A stretch of DNA of 64,000 bases from Telopea speciosissima (taxonomy: Eukaryota; Streptophyta; Magnoliopsida; Proteales; Proteaceae), in assembly GCF_018873765.1 (NCBI RefSeq), contig NC_057925.1, forward strand, positions 27,992,646 through 28,056,645, read 5' to 3'. The number at the start of each line of letters is the position of its first letter. Position 1 is the first letter of the stretch. This document shows, piece by piece, positions 11,119 to 22,500 of the stretch. The position numbers and the translations under genes are program-made. The notes under the pieces are model-generated. The model was not told the origin of the DNA. It ran no database searches and saw only the letters and a program-made list of their open reading frames with translations.

Positions 11119-12061
11119 ATTGTCAAACTTAACCTATCCAAATAACAAATTATTATTCAGTTTTGCTAATAAATAGAGTACTGTTCATATTTAAGAAGGT
11201 AAACAGTAAATAAAGAATTAAGTAACAAAATATATATAATGTACCAAAAGGAATCATTTAAGTCATCATTAAACTGAACAGAATGGGATCATGGGTGACA
11301 CTCTAACTGGACCAAATGTATTTCAAAGCACTGACTAGAGCACAAGGCTCACTCAACATCTGTGTGTTCCATTTAACCTTACCAAGAAGATAAGGATAAA
11401 TGTAAATGACAAATTACACAGCATGAACTTACAAAGCTGAACTCTAAACAGTTTTCAAGTTGTTTCTTTGAAGCCCTCAAACAGGATGGAATAAGACGGG
11501 TTTTTGGTAAAATGGTAAAGAAATGCAAATTACAGAAGATTAAAACCACAACCATAGCAAAACACGATAATATAAGTGAAATAAAAGACTACAAATTAAA
11601 CCCAAATAAATAACTATACCACAACCCCAACAACAGTTCTTGTCCACTAAAGTCCAGCCTCCCCTTCCCCTGTCTGCCAGCCACGATGGCTGGTCCCCCT
11701 AAGGTGGTGCCTCTGCCCCCCTCCAGGGCCCCTGACTCCCCACCTCTCCCTCCAGCTCCACCCCTAACCCCCAACTCTACCACCCATGCTCCCTTCCCTT
11801 CTCACCCTTATCCCAAGTCTTGGTCTGGTCTCTTCAACCAGGCTCCAGTTCTCTCTGGGTAAGGTCTTCCTCTTCACTTCGTCCGTCCTTCCATCTTTGG
11901 CAGTTCTAAGATTGCCAACTACCCATTTGAACTTCTGGCCAACGAAGCAAAACTCTGGTCCATCTCCTTGGTCGGTCATTTTATAGGACGCCATCTGCCA
12001 TTTCACATTCTGAAACTCTCTTTCTAAACAATGAAAAGCTCAAGAACAGTTGGTTACCTAG
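11119..12061 (-). other. primase 5' UTR intron, proximal part, with a GC-rich insert
   Basis: Just upstream of the primase ATG an acceptor (GGATAG) is followed by about 17 bases of leader. The intron continues to 12061, where the Tat element begins, and resumes at 24010. The part 11950-12061 is the start of the segment that is copied in array units 2 and 3 (34891 and 39945). Between about 11620 and 11950 the base composition changes sharply to CT-rich and C-rich, with open frames on both strands but no motif I can assign. It may be a fragment of a LINE or other retroelement. Confidence 0.55.
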
Positions 12062-12964
12062 TGATACATCCAATATTCACCGGACCAATCAGCGGCCGCC
12101 ACATGTCACAGGGCGACCCGCTCCAGAACCAAGGGGAATGAACCGGGGTCCCACCACCCGGGCGTGGCCTCACCCAGGAGCCGCCACACCCAGGCACGGC
12201 CTCACCCAGGCGCGGCCTCTCACCCAGGTGCGGCCTGCACCTAGGCACGGCCTACACCCAATGGCCACCACTCAGGCGCGGCCACACCCAGGCGGCCCCT
12301 CACCCAGGCGCGGCCCCACTCAGGCGCTGCCACACCCAGGCGCGGCCACCACTCAGGCGCGGCCTCACCTAGGCGTGGCCACACCCAGGCGCGGCCTCTC
12401 ACCCAGGCGCGGCCTCTCACCCAGGGGCGGCCTGCACCCAGGCACGGCATCATGGGCATAGACGGGAGGTGCACGAACATCGGGGCTACTCACCTATGAC
12501 CCGACCGTATCACTACAGACTCATGTCACCACCAGGACTCTAGGCCACCGCTTAGAAGTCACGTCACCCAGATGGATTCAAGCACCAATGACGTTATCAC
12601 CACACGTGGGTATCTATCCACCAAGGATCTTGATACCACCAGGACACTCCCTCCCGCGGGGAGATGGTTAATCAGGATAGAGCCCCGTTACCCAGGGCCT
12701 CTATCCACTCAACGGCACAATCGCCATCAAACTGGGACTCTCCACACCGCCATACACTACTATAAAAGGCAAGGTACACAACCCCATCAAGGGACATAAA
12801 AACTCATATTGAATAATCACTATTCATCTATTTGTGCCAGGAGATCTAACTTTTGCATCGGAGAGCCCTAGGCCGGAACCACACCGGTTCTCTCTGTTGA
12901 CCCCTTTGGTCCACTTGCAGGTGACGGCACTCGTAGGACCGCTCGACGATTTCTTGACGCAACA
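12062..12964 (+). repeat. 5' LTR of the Tat element
   Basis: It starts TGATACATCC and ends GACGCAACA. Positions 12140-12450 are a GC-rich minisatellite built on CACCCAGGCGCGGCC. A TATA box, TATAAAAG, lies at 12771-12778. Outside the minisatellite it differs from the 3' LTR at only scattered positions, for example near 12669, 12711 and 12751, so the insertion is fairly recent relative to the coding decay. Confidence 0.93.
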
Positions 12965-12989
12965 GATTAGCGCCGTCTGTGGGAACGAC
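12965..12989 (+). other. primer-binding region of the Tat element
   Basis: Directly after the LTR comes GATTAGCGCCGTCTGTGGGA. The GCGCCGTCTGTGGGA core is the primer-site type found after the LTR of many plant gypsy elements (Asp-type tRNA is the usual assignment). I cannot confirm the tRNA from sequence alone. Confidence 0.6.
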
Positions 12990-13030
12990 GCTAGCCATTA
13001 CAGCTACTAGCACGCTTCCATATTCATTCA

Positions 13031-14653
13031 ATGGCACGAAGTAAGACTACCACCACCAACAACGGAGTAAGGAATGAATCACCACCCCCAGAGTGCTCTC
13101 GCCGCAGAGCCAACGACCAGGACCATGTCCCTCTGGAGGAAGAGATCCCCCTTAATGACCAGTTTGTGGTCGACGAGCCCAACAATGACGAGGCAGACGA
13201 TGTGGTGGTAGAGGTGACACCTGACCCCAATGCTCCAGCCACTGTGGGTCAGATCAACGACCTGCAACGACAGATCCACGATGAACAACGACTCTTTCGA
13301 GAATACTTGACACAGCGTGCGACGTCTCACCGTCGAAGGACTTCACCATCAGCAAGGGTGGAGTCCGTACCTCGACAAGAGCCGAACCCTAGGAGATTAT
13401 CTCCCAGGGGCGTGAGATCAGAGAGACTTGCGCAACGGGCAACCCCCACTCCGCAGCGGGGGGAGCCTTCTCAGCATCCCAGGAGAACAAGAGACCCCTC
13501 GCCACGGTCAGAACGTGGGAGGACGCCAACACCCAGGGCGAGGGTGTCTAGCCCGCAGAGATCGGTCCGGAGGTCTGTGTTCGACGGGCGACTTGAAGAA
13601 GGTCACATACCACGACGAAGCCAGACCTACAGAGAAGAAAGCCCCTCACCTTCACGACAGGGTTCATCACGGCATGACCATTCACCATCCCGCCAACACT
13701 CAAGGCGGGAGGGGACATCCAGGAGAGAGCATGAACGGGGTCGCAACGAACGTCTGGCCAGGCATGAGGGACAGTCACGGGACGAGGAGCTCGATCAAAG
13801 ACTCCACGACCTGGATGAGAAGCTGGAAGGGTTGAGGAAGCAGACCAAAGGCGAGACACATTCTATACCCGGACAACACCCATTCTCGACGGAGATCATG
13901 TCAGCCACGCTACCTTCCAGGTTTCGACTACCCACCTTTGAACTCTACAGTGGTTCCACTGACCCTAATGACCACATCAACTACTTTAACGGCATGATGA
14001 CGCTGTATGGTGGGTCGGACGTGGTCTCCTGTCGGGCATTCCCTGCATCCCTCAAGGGAGCAGCCACATCATGGTTCTCCAGGCTACGATCGAGGTCTAT
14101 ATACTCGTTCGCAGAGCTATGCGAACAGTTCGTCACCCGCTTCCAAAGTAGTGTCAAGCAGAAGAAGACCACCGTCAATCTACTGAACGTGGTACAGAAC
14201 CCTGGGGAATCTCTCAGGGAATACGTTAGCAGGTTCACCAAGGAGTCCCTGGAGGTTCGAGACTTGGATGACCAGACACAACATGCAGCCCTAGCAGGAG
14301 GCATCAGGGATTTGGACTTGATCAAGGACCTGACACGTCATGAGACTAGGACTATGAAAGAGCTCCTGGAGCAGTGTAACGAGTTTGCAAATATGGCCGA
14401 GGTACTACAAGCTAGAAATAAAATAATCGAGGCCAAGCCACAGGACAACAAGAGGTCAGCACCTGATGACCACAAAGAGGGTAAGAGGTCAAGGATAGAG
14501 CGTCGATAAGAGAAGAGCGACCGCCCATCTAGGAGGACAGACCGTCGCCCAGAGAGAAGTGAGAGGGCAAACACCCCTGAGTTCACACCACTGAACACCA
14601 CCAGGTCCCAGATACTCATGCAGATCCAAGACCGTGACCTACTCCATTGGCCA
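13031..14653 (+). pseudogene. Tat gag (capsid part)
   Basis: A 492-codon frame opens with MARSKTTTTNNGVRNE. Residues 1-270 are highly charged, with Arg/Ser/Pro repeats and GRNERLARHEGQSRDEEL. The capsid-like retrotransposon gag domain follows, with FSTEIMSATLPSRFRLPTF, LYSGSTDPNDHINYFNGMM, CRAFPASLKGAATSWFSRL, SFAELCEQFVTRFQSS and NPGESLREYVSRFTKE. A TAA at 14507 ends the open frame, but gag-like sequence (TPLNTTRSQILMQI) continues in the same frame to a TGA near 14655 and beyond. The stops look like decay of a once continuous gag-protease frame. Confidence 0.88.
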
Positions 14654-14659
14654 TGACCC

Positions 14660-15244
14660 ATGCTAGCAGGGCCAGAGAAGCGAAACCCTAACAAATATTG
14701 TCTCTTCCATAAAGAGAATGGGCACGACACAGAGGAGTGCTATCAATTGAAGAGAGAGATAGAACAACTGGTAAGAGCAGGAAGCTTGAACAAGTATGTG
14801 AAGGGGAGACGTGACAACCGCTCAGGCCAAGGAGATAGAGGTGGCGACGGAGACAGAGTGGAACCGAGACAAGAAGAAAGAAGAACAGATCGAGAGAGAG
14901 ACCACCCAGAAGAGCGGAGAGATGCGACAGAACCTAGTGGCACCAAGGGACCTCCTATCCTCACCATACTTGGAGGACCGGGGCAAGAGTCCACTAGAAA
15001 AGCCAAAGCTCATGCCAGGTTCATGAGAGTGGCAGAGAAGCCAAGTAAGATAGCCAAGATCGAGGCGGTGATCTCCTTCTCGGATGAAGACCTGGAAGGA
15101 CTAAACTTCCCGCATGAAGATGCCCTGGTAGTACAAGTGGAGGTAGCCAACTGGCCTGTACACAAAGTACTGATAGACACAGGGGCGTCTGTTGACGTAC
15201 TCTCCTTGGACGCCTATCGACAGTTCAAGTTCGGGGACGACTAG
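14660..15244 (+). pseudogene. Tat gag C-terminus (zinc knuckle) and aspartic protease
   Basis: This is in the same frame as gag. A variant knuckle, CLFHKENGHDTEEC (C-X2-H-X4-H-X4-C), lies near 14700. A basic, Arg/Glu-rich linker follows. The protease active site reads VLIDTGASVDVL, with DTGAS at 15176-15190. A TAG at 15242 interrupts the domain. In the next 200 bases the frame still reads YLHGFSGATASIRGTIELPVTFG and FNGLLGRP, the flap and second half of a retropepsin. A frameshift separates this from RT. Confidence 0.87.
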
Positions 15245-15461
15245 CTCAAACCAGAGCCCACTTACCTTCATGGATTCTCAGGTGCCACCGCCTCCATCAG
15301 AGGTACCATAGAACTACCCGTCACCTTCGGGGTACACCCTCAACAAGTAACCATCATGGTGAATTTCATGGTAGTCAAGTTCGTGGTATCCTTCAACGGC
15401 CTCTTAGGGCGACCATCACCGACTGAGCCCTAGAGGAGTCATATCACCACTTCACCTGAAG

Positions 15462-16721
15462 ATGAAGTTCCCCACCGAGAATGGGGTAGGCGAAGTCCGA
15501 GGAGATCGAAGAAAGCGGGAGTGCTACGCCACCTTCGTGAAAAAGAACAATGGTAACACCGTGGAATGGCCTCTGCTAGAGAGCATGGTCGATGACCAGA
15601 GAGATGAACTGACAGAGAGAAGGGGAAGGCCAGTGGAAGACCTCATCCCATGGCCCCTCAGCCGGGACGACCCCTCCAAGCTCGTTCAGGTCGGCTCGCT
15701 GCTAAGCAAGGAACAGAAAGAAGGGCTTGGACACCTCCTCCAAGCGAACATGGATGTCTTCGCATGGTCAACCTCCGACATGTCGGGAATACCACGTTCC
15801 ATAGCGGAACACCGACTACATGTCGACCCAACCAGGAAGCCCATTCAACAGAAGCTGCGTAACTTCGCCCTCGACCGACAAGCAGCAATCAAGGAGGAGG
15901 TCGAGAAGTTAAGCCAATAAGGGTTCATCAGAAAGGAGAAGTTCCCAACCTGGCTCGCCAACGTGGTCATGGTACCAAAGCCAAGTGGGAAGTGGAGGAT
16001 GTGTGTCGACTACACCGACCTGAATAAGGCATGCCCAAAAGATGAGTACCCACTGCCCAGGATCGACCTACTGATCGATGCCACCGTCGGCCATGAGATG
16101 CTGAGTTTCATGGATGCCTACTCCGGATACAACCAGATCCTCATGTATGAGGGTGATGAGTCCTACACCGCATTCCGGACGGACAAAGAGAACTACTGCT
16201 ACAACGTCATGCCGTTCAGGTTAAAGAATGCAGTGGTCACCTATCAGAGGATGGTCAACAAGATGTTCAAGGAGCAGATCGGGCGCAACATGGAGGTATA
16301 TGTGGATGACATGCTCGTGAAAAGCATCCACGCCAACCAACACCTGACCGACCTAGAGGAAGCATTCACAGTACTGAGGAGGAACCAGATGAAGCTAAAC
16401 CCTGCAAAGTGCGCCTTCGGTGTAACGTCCAAAAAATTCCTGGGGTTCATGGTCTCAGTCCGTGGAATAGAAGCCAACCCATCCAAGATAAAGGCCATCC
16501 AAGAGATGGCACCTCCTCGGACGGTCAGGGAAGTGCAGAGGTTGAATGGAAGGGTCGCCGCCCTTTTCAGGTCCGTGTCACAATCAGGTGATAAGTGCTT
16601 ACCATTCTTCAAAACGTTGAAGAACCTCCGAAGCCTTAAAGATTTCACATGGACGGAAGAGTGCCAGAAGGCGTTCGGAGAATTGAAGGAGTACCTAAAG
16701 AGCCCACCACTGCTTGGGTAA
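15462..16721 (+). pseudogene. Tat reverse transcriptase
   Basis: The frame carries the pre-RT segment (DVFAWSTSDMSGI), then RT. Visible motifs are VDPTRKPIQQKLRNFA, a stop at 15918, GFIRKEKFPTWLANVVMVPK, KWRMCVDYTDLNKACPKD, PLPRIDLLIDATVGHEMLSFMDAYSGYNQI and the catalytic YVDD at 16299-16310. The thumb reads NPAKCAFGVTSKKFLGFMVS. The frame ends with TAA at 16719 in the linker to RNase H. At least two in-frame stops and an upstream frameshift make it non-functional, although the catalytic aspartates are kept. Confidence 0.9.
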
Positions 16722-17560
16722 CCAGAACCTAACGAAGAGTTGTAGCTCTACCTGGCCGCCACCCCTGTCGTGGTCAGCGCAGTACTGCTGAAGGAAGAAG
16801 ACAAAGTCTAGAAGCCCATCAACTACATCAACCATATTTTGATCGATGCAGAGACCAGGTACACTAGGATCGAGAAGGTAGCCTATGCATTGGTAATAGC
16901 AGCCAGGAAGCTACGACCATACTTCCAAGCCCATACCATCATAGTCCTCGCGAGACCTACCTACGAAGAAGATCTTGCAAGCTTGAGGACGCGTCTCTCG
17001 GGCGATTGATAGCATGGGCGGTGGAGTTAAGTGAGCATGACATCAGGTTCCAACCAAGGACAGCCATCAAAGGCCAGGCTCTTGTAGATTTCATTGCAGA
17101 GTGTACCCTGTCTGAGATCGAATAAAAAACAGGGGAGCCCGAGGAGAAGGATCACAGATCGTGGGACATGTTCGTGGACGGGTCGAGTAATGCGGCGGGA
17201 AGCGGCACTGGTCTCAATTAACCAGCCCCGAAGGATTTCGTATCCAATATGCTCTCCGATTCACCTTCCAAGCATCCAATAATGAAGCGGAATACGAGGC
17301 ATTACTAGCTGGACTCCGGGTGGCCAGAGCCATCCAAGTCACACACCTATCCACCTGGAGAGACTCCCAACTCGTGGTGAATCAGGTAATGGAGAGTATG
17401 AGGCGAAAGATGATAAGATGGCATCGTACCTAGCACGTGCTCAAGTATGGATCGAGGGTTTCGTGAAGTTCGAGATGGTTCGAGTTCCCAGGGATGAGAA
17501 CGCCGCCGTCGACGCCCTATCCAGGCTAGCCAATGAGGAACTCCGAAATTTGGCTAGCGC
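16722..17560 (+). pseudogene. Tat RNase H region (two RNase H-like blocks), many stops
   Basis: The first block follows RT and reads LYLAATPVVVSAVLLKEE, then ARYTRIEKVAYALVIAARKL and RPYFQAHTI, the usual gypsy RT-linked RNase H. A second block begins near 17160 with SWDMFVDGSSNAAGSGTGL and includes FQASNNEAEYEALLAGLRVA near 17265-17325 and THLSTWRDSQLVVNQV near 17345-17390. This second, archaeal-type RNase H is a trait of the Tat lineage. Several stop codons and frame changes fall within it. Confidence 0.8.
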
Positions 17561-17793
17561 AGTCTATGTTGAGATCCTGCATGAGCCAACGTATAAGGAA
17601 AAGCAGGTTAACGAAATCGAGGAGGGACCTAGCTGGATGGACCCTCTACTCAACTACCTCCAGACCGACGCGTCTTACCGTAAGACAAGGCCGAGGCAAG
17701 GAAGATCGGGATGAGAGCTGCAAAGTACACCGCCCTAGACGGGCATCGTACAAGCGGGGCAACAAAGACCACTACTCCGGCGCCTAGGACCCA

Positions 17794-18840
17794 ATGGGGC
17801 AAAGTACGCCAGCCGAAGTCCATGAGGGGATATGTGGAAGCCACATGGGGGGACGAGCCCTAGCCTACAAAATCCTCCGCCAGGGACTATACTGGCCACG
17901 AATGCAAGAGGAGGCCATCCAATATGCCAAGAAGTACGAGCAATGTCAGTTGTTCGCCCAAGACCCATCTACCCGCCACCAAGCCGACATCAATCCACAA
18001 CCCCATACCTTTTGCATGTGGGGACTAGACATCTTAGGCAACTTCACCGCAAGACCGGAAACAGAAAGTACCTGGTCGTCGCGATTGACTACTTCACCAA
18101 GTGGGTCGAAGCTAAACCCTTGGCCAAGATAACAGAGACAGAGATGGAGAAGTTCGTCCGCGACGACGTCATCTACATGTTTGGGGTACCACAGATCCTC
18201 GTCTCAGACAACGGCATATAATTCAATAACCCCAAATTCCAAGCATTCTGTCACAGCTACAACATCGACTATCGGCCTGTGTCGGTAGCATACCCACAGG
18301 CCAATGGTCAGGTGGAGGTCACCAACAGAACACTACTGGAAGGAGTCAAGAAAAGGCTAGAGGGAGCCAAAGGAAAATGGGTCGAAGAGCTACCAAGTGT
18401 CCTGTGGGCATACCGAACTACAGTACGAACACCCATAGGAGAGAGCCCATTCCGCCTAGCATATGGCACTGAAGCATTGGCGCCAGTAGAGGTCTACGCC
18501 ACGTCCCATAGGGTTCTGTACTTCAACGAACGTACCTATATCGACGGACTACGGGCGAACCTAAACTTTATAGATGAGGTCTGTGAGAGAGCACTACAAA
18601 GGAACGTCGCCTACCAGCAACATATTGCCAGGTACTATAATGCCAGGGTCAAGGAAAGGCTATTCCACCAGGGACATTTAGTCCTACGGAGGGCAAGTGC
18701 ATCACAGCCACAGAAGGCAGGGAAGCTATCAGCCAACTAGGAAGGACCCTACATAGTCTCCAAGCGGATACGTCCAGGGACCTACCGCGAAGACTCAGGG
18801 GCAAGAAGGTAGACCGTACTTGGAACTCGAACATCCGAAG
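17794..18840 (+). pseudogene. Tat integrase
   Basis: The N-terminal zinc-binding half reads GGRALAYKILRQGLYWP and AKKYEQCQLFA. A frameshift near 18040-18060 moves to the next frame. The catalytic core has Asp in GLDILG (18028), Asp in LVSDNG (18207) and Glu in GQVEVTNRTLLEG (18315), with DD35E spacing. The C-terminal part (WAYRTTVRTPIGESPFRLAYG; ERALQRNVAYQQHIARYYN) ends in a stop at 18738, and homologous reading (GPYIVSKRI) goes on a little further. No chromodomain is seen, as expected for Tat. Confidence 0.88.
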
Positions 18841-19029
18841 AAGTATTACCGAGAAGCAAACAGCTCCATCAAGAGTAGCAATCAGAAGAGTGATAGTGTA
18901 GTAATAATGCAGCAGAGATAGATGACGACATCATCTGTTTCAAGGTCAATTTGAATTTCATTCAAAATAAAGAGATGTTTCAGAATACTTGTCTTCTTCT
19001 ACCACTCAATCGAATCACTACCACTACAT

Positions 19030-19740
19030 CAAGGCACCACGCCACCCCGGAGGCTTTATGCCTAAGGCAACATGCCAACACTGAGGCTTCAGGCCTAAGG
19101 CGTCATGCCACCACTGAGGCTTTATGCCTAAGGCAACATGCCACCACTGAGGCTTCAGGCCTAAGGCGTCATGCCACCACTGAGGCTTTATGCCTAAGGC
19201 AACATGCCACCACTGAGGCTTCATACCTAAGGCGTCATGCCACCACTGAGGCTTCATACCTAAGGCGTCATGCCACCACTGAGCTTTATGCCTAAGGCAA
19301 CATGCCAACACTGAGGCTTTATGCCTAAGGCAATATGCCAACACTGAGGCTTCAGGCCTAAGGCGTCATGCCACCACTGAGGCTTTATGCCTAAGGCAAC
19401 ATGCCACCACTGAGGCTTCATGCCTAAGGCGTCATGCCACCACTAAGGCTTCAGGCCTAAGGTGTCATGCCACCACTGAGGCTTTATGCCTAAAGCAACA
19501 TGCCAACACTGAGGCTTCAGGCCTAAGGCGTCATGCCACCACTAAGGCTTTATGCCTAAGGCAACATGCCACCACTGAGGCTTCATGCCTAAGGCATCAT
19601 GCCACCACTGAGGCTGTATGCCTAAGGCAATGTGCCACCACTGAGGCTTCATGCCTAAGGCGTCATGCCACCACTAAGGCTTCATGCCTAAGGCGTCATG
19701 CTAACACTGAGGCTCTACGCCTAAGGCGTTAACCCACCAA
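19030..19740 (+). repeat. 33-bp tandem repeat array in the Tat 3' region
   Basis: About 20 tandem copies of a 33-bp unit of the form GAGGCTTCATGCCTAAGG followed by CGTCATGCCACCACT or CAACATGCCACCACT. Two variants, ending CGTCATGCC and CAACATGCC, largely alternate, which gives a 66-bp higher-order period. Each unit carries a short palindrome-like core (GGCTTTATGCCTAAGGC). Such arrays between integrase and the 3' LTR are known in Tat elements and can seed satellite DNA. Open frames across it on both strands are by-products of a repeat length divisible by three. Confidence 0.95.
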
Positions 19741-19946
19741 GGTCCAAGGATCACCAAGGCGCAACGCCACTACCAAAATCCCATGACTATCAAGGGTCAG
19801 AGAGCATCAACGTGCAAACAATCACCAGGAGACAATGCAATCAAAGAAAAGCAAAAACGATCACATAGAAAAGTCATAATAGTTACAACTCAAGTTCAAA
19901 AAAAGAAAAAGGTTGAGACGTCTACAGGATCGGTACGGCCGTAGGG

Positions 19947-22096
19947 TCAAGGGACCACAAAGTGGTGGGTCACCTCCGACCCAGCAGGAGACATCATGTC
20001 CACCTTAAGAAGACGCGCAGCAGCACCCCCCTCAGACAGGGCAGCCTCCACCTCTGACACCGGAACGCTCTCCACCACCGCTACACCCGGAAGCGCCGCA
20101 GTAAACTCAGAGAACCCCAAGACAGAGAAGTCATAATCGGGGGTCACCTCCAGGACACAAGCGGCTAAGTCCCGGACCCCTCCCTCATAGGCGGGCTGAA
20201 GCTGCGCCTGATACAGCAGACGAGAACACAGAGGACGCCTGGAACTCAGCCACAGCTCGCTCACCTGCAGATGCCAGCTCCGCCTCATGCCTTCCCCTCA
20301 ATGAATGAAGCTCCTCCTCTAAGGCAAGAGCCCTAGCCGAGCTCTCGGCCGCACCAACAGAGGTCACACATAGCTCCTCAGACACCTCCAGGAGCTTCCC
20401 GGACTCCACCGCGAGCTCCCCCGACGCCCTCTGAGCGTCGACCTCGGCCCTCTCACGGGCATCGATCTGTCCCTGGAGCTCCCTCTCCACGTCACGCAGG
20501 GTGCGCTATATCTGCACCTCACGAGAAGCGTGACCCTCCAATCGAAGCACCGCCTCAGCAACACGGTGATGGACCTACAATCAACATGGCGAGCGATAAA
20601 ACAATCTAAGAATAAATGGAGCAATGAACATGACGAGACAAAAAAGGGATAACTCACCGAAGCCATATCATGGTAGAGAGTCTGGGCCAGACAAACATCG
20701 CTAAGCCTTTGCAAGGCCACCCTCGCGGTAGGGAGCCTGCCCCTGTCCACCCACTCCAGCGACACACCGGCTCCGGCCAAGGTCGAGCCCTCCGACACGC
20801 CCAAGGTGATCACCAGGGACTCATCCAGCGTGGAAAGATCAGTGGCAGTACCACCAGAGGAACTCACACCTTTCCCCTCGAGAGGGGCACATGTAAGACC
20901 CTAAGGGGCGACAGAGGGAGGCAGAGGCACAGAGCCCGAAACGCCATCATCATCGGAGAAGTACGGGGAAGGAGGACACGCACACCAGAGCTCGTCACGT
21001 GGGCATGTCCTAGACCACCCTTCCGCTTCGCTCCAACAACCACAGGCGCAGAAGCACCACCAACATCGGTCACTCCAGCAGATGGACCACCCTGAGAAGC
21101 GGCCTTCCTCCGCAGATTGCCACGGAGCAAACTGAAGTCCGGACGCATATCCACTGCATAGACCGCCCAACCAATCAGATGACATATATTCAAATACCAA
21201 CATGCCAATCAAGTACAAAAGACAGTGCTCTTACCAGGACTCAGCTTCCAGAGGGACAGGAAGGTCTCCGAGTCCAACTCCTAGACGTGGAACGGATCGC
21301 GACCCAGGCACAGCTTGAGGGAGTCACCCTCAAAATCACTCAGCTCAAGCCCCTGATTGACCCTCTTGAGGTCAATAACTTCCCTAACTGTCCGTAGTGG
21401 GCATCGGGGGACCGTGGTAAAAAAGAAGCGATCCCTCCAATACTTCACGTTGCTAGTGATCCCTGTGAGAAGCTCCACAGAGGCATAGGGCCCCTTGAGC
21501 ACGCGGCGAGCAAAGTGATAATATCCATGGTTCCCCTTCTTCAACAGATAAAAGTGGGAGAACAGGGGAACAGTGGCGGCACGCCCCAGGCGGGCGAAGA
21601 AGACATAGAAACCCAAGATCACCCTCCAAGAGTTGGGCAACACCTGCCCAGGGGTGAGGTGCCAATGCTCTAACACTAACTCGACAAAGCGAGGGATAGG
21701 AAGGCGAAGGCCCTGGAGAAAAAAGGAACGGTAGAGACAGATCTCATCCGCACGGTGAGAGAAGGCATACTCGCCAGGCCCAGGAGTACGCAACATGACC
21801 TCAGCGGGAATATGGAACTCCTCACGGAGGGAGACCAAGTCAGAAGGTGACAAGATGCTAGCAACAGGGCCCAACCTATCAGCAGGACCGGAGGCTGAGG
21901 ATGCCGCCCCAGAGGACCGACGATCCCTACTGGGACCGGAGACACTAGAAGGTCCCACACCTCCATCAATAGCACTAGGAGAGGGTATAGAGGATGGAGT
22001 ACCCACAGAAGAAGGCAATCCTGGGGAACGCTCCTCTGAAGATCCAACCCCGACTGAAGCAGGGCCAAGGTCACCCGGGAACGACATGAAGGACAA
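19947..22096 (-). pseudogene. antisense extra ORF (aORF) of the Tat element, 'putative gypsy-type transposon' family
   Basis: A long coding region runs opposite to gag-pol. The 5' exon begins at the ATG at 22096 and has a Ser/Pro/Gly-rich start, then the conserved block LREEFHIPAEVMLRTPGPGE, FFLQGLRLPIPRFVELVLEH, LTPGQVLPNSWRVILGFYV and YLLKKGNHGYYHF, closing near 21233 at a consensus donor (one TAG at 21281 interrupts it). Later exons include VDMRPDFSLLRGNLRR (from about 21150), LEWVDRGRLPTARVALQRLS (near 20750) and a coiled-coil rich in Ala/Glu (20500-20250). The C-terminus is EGGVRDLAACVLEVTPDYDF (near 20180). Proteins of this kind are annotated in plants as gypsy-type transposon proteins; their function is unknown. 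At least one stop marks it as decayed here. Confidence 0.75.
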
Positions 22097-22239
22097 GAGA
22101 GGAATGAACTACTTAATCGAGAAAGCGATCTCCCAGAAGCTAGCAAGAAAAAATGAAATGAAGGCCACTTGCAAAGTATAAACAGCAGATCCATCACAGA
22201 CAAGAAGAAGAAAAGTGAAGAAGCGTGAGGGTCCATCAC

Positions 22240-22500
22240 ACCCACGCCGCGGCCACCATAGGCGAGGCCTCACACCCGCAGGCGGCGGCCACCCGGGCGC
22301 GGTAACCAGGCGACCTCACACCCGCAGGGGTGGTCACCCCAAGTGCGGCCCCATGCCTGTAAGAGCGGCCACCCAGGATCGGCCTCACGCCCCATAGGCG
22401 CAGCCTCACGCCCCACAAGAGTGGCGACCCAGGAGTGGCCTCGCGCCAGTAGGCGCGGCCACCCCAGGCGCGGCCACACCCGTAGGCGCGGCCTTACCTA
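22240..22500 (+). repeat. GC-rich minisatellite upstream of the antisense ORF
   Basis: Imperfect repeats built on GGCGCGGCCACCC and CGCGGCCTCACGCCC, closely related to the minisatellite inside both LTRs (12140-12450 and 23180-23490). It lies where the promoter of the antisense ORF would be. Confidence 0.85.

Noticed and set aside
12138..12480. Arg/Pro/Gly-rich open frames in the LTR (and similar ones near 22215-22479 and 23309-23512)
   Set aside because: They are translations of the GC-rich minisatellite in the LTR and lie upstream of its TATA box.
13024..14730. Antisense open frames opposite the Tat gag
   Set aside because: These are shadows of the GC-rich gag frame; motifs are only found on the plus strand.
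19030..19344. Long open frames on both strands with His/Thr/Glu-Ala or Trp-rich repeats
   Set aside because: They come from a 33-bp tandem repeat whose length is divisible by three, so all frames without a stop stay open; no start context or protein family supports coding.
19030..19740. Possible CRISPR-like array because of regular repeats
   Set aside because: Repeats are directly adjacent with no unique spacers, and the window is plant nuclear DNA.
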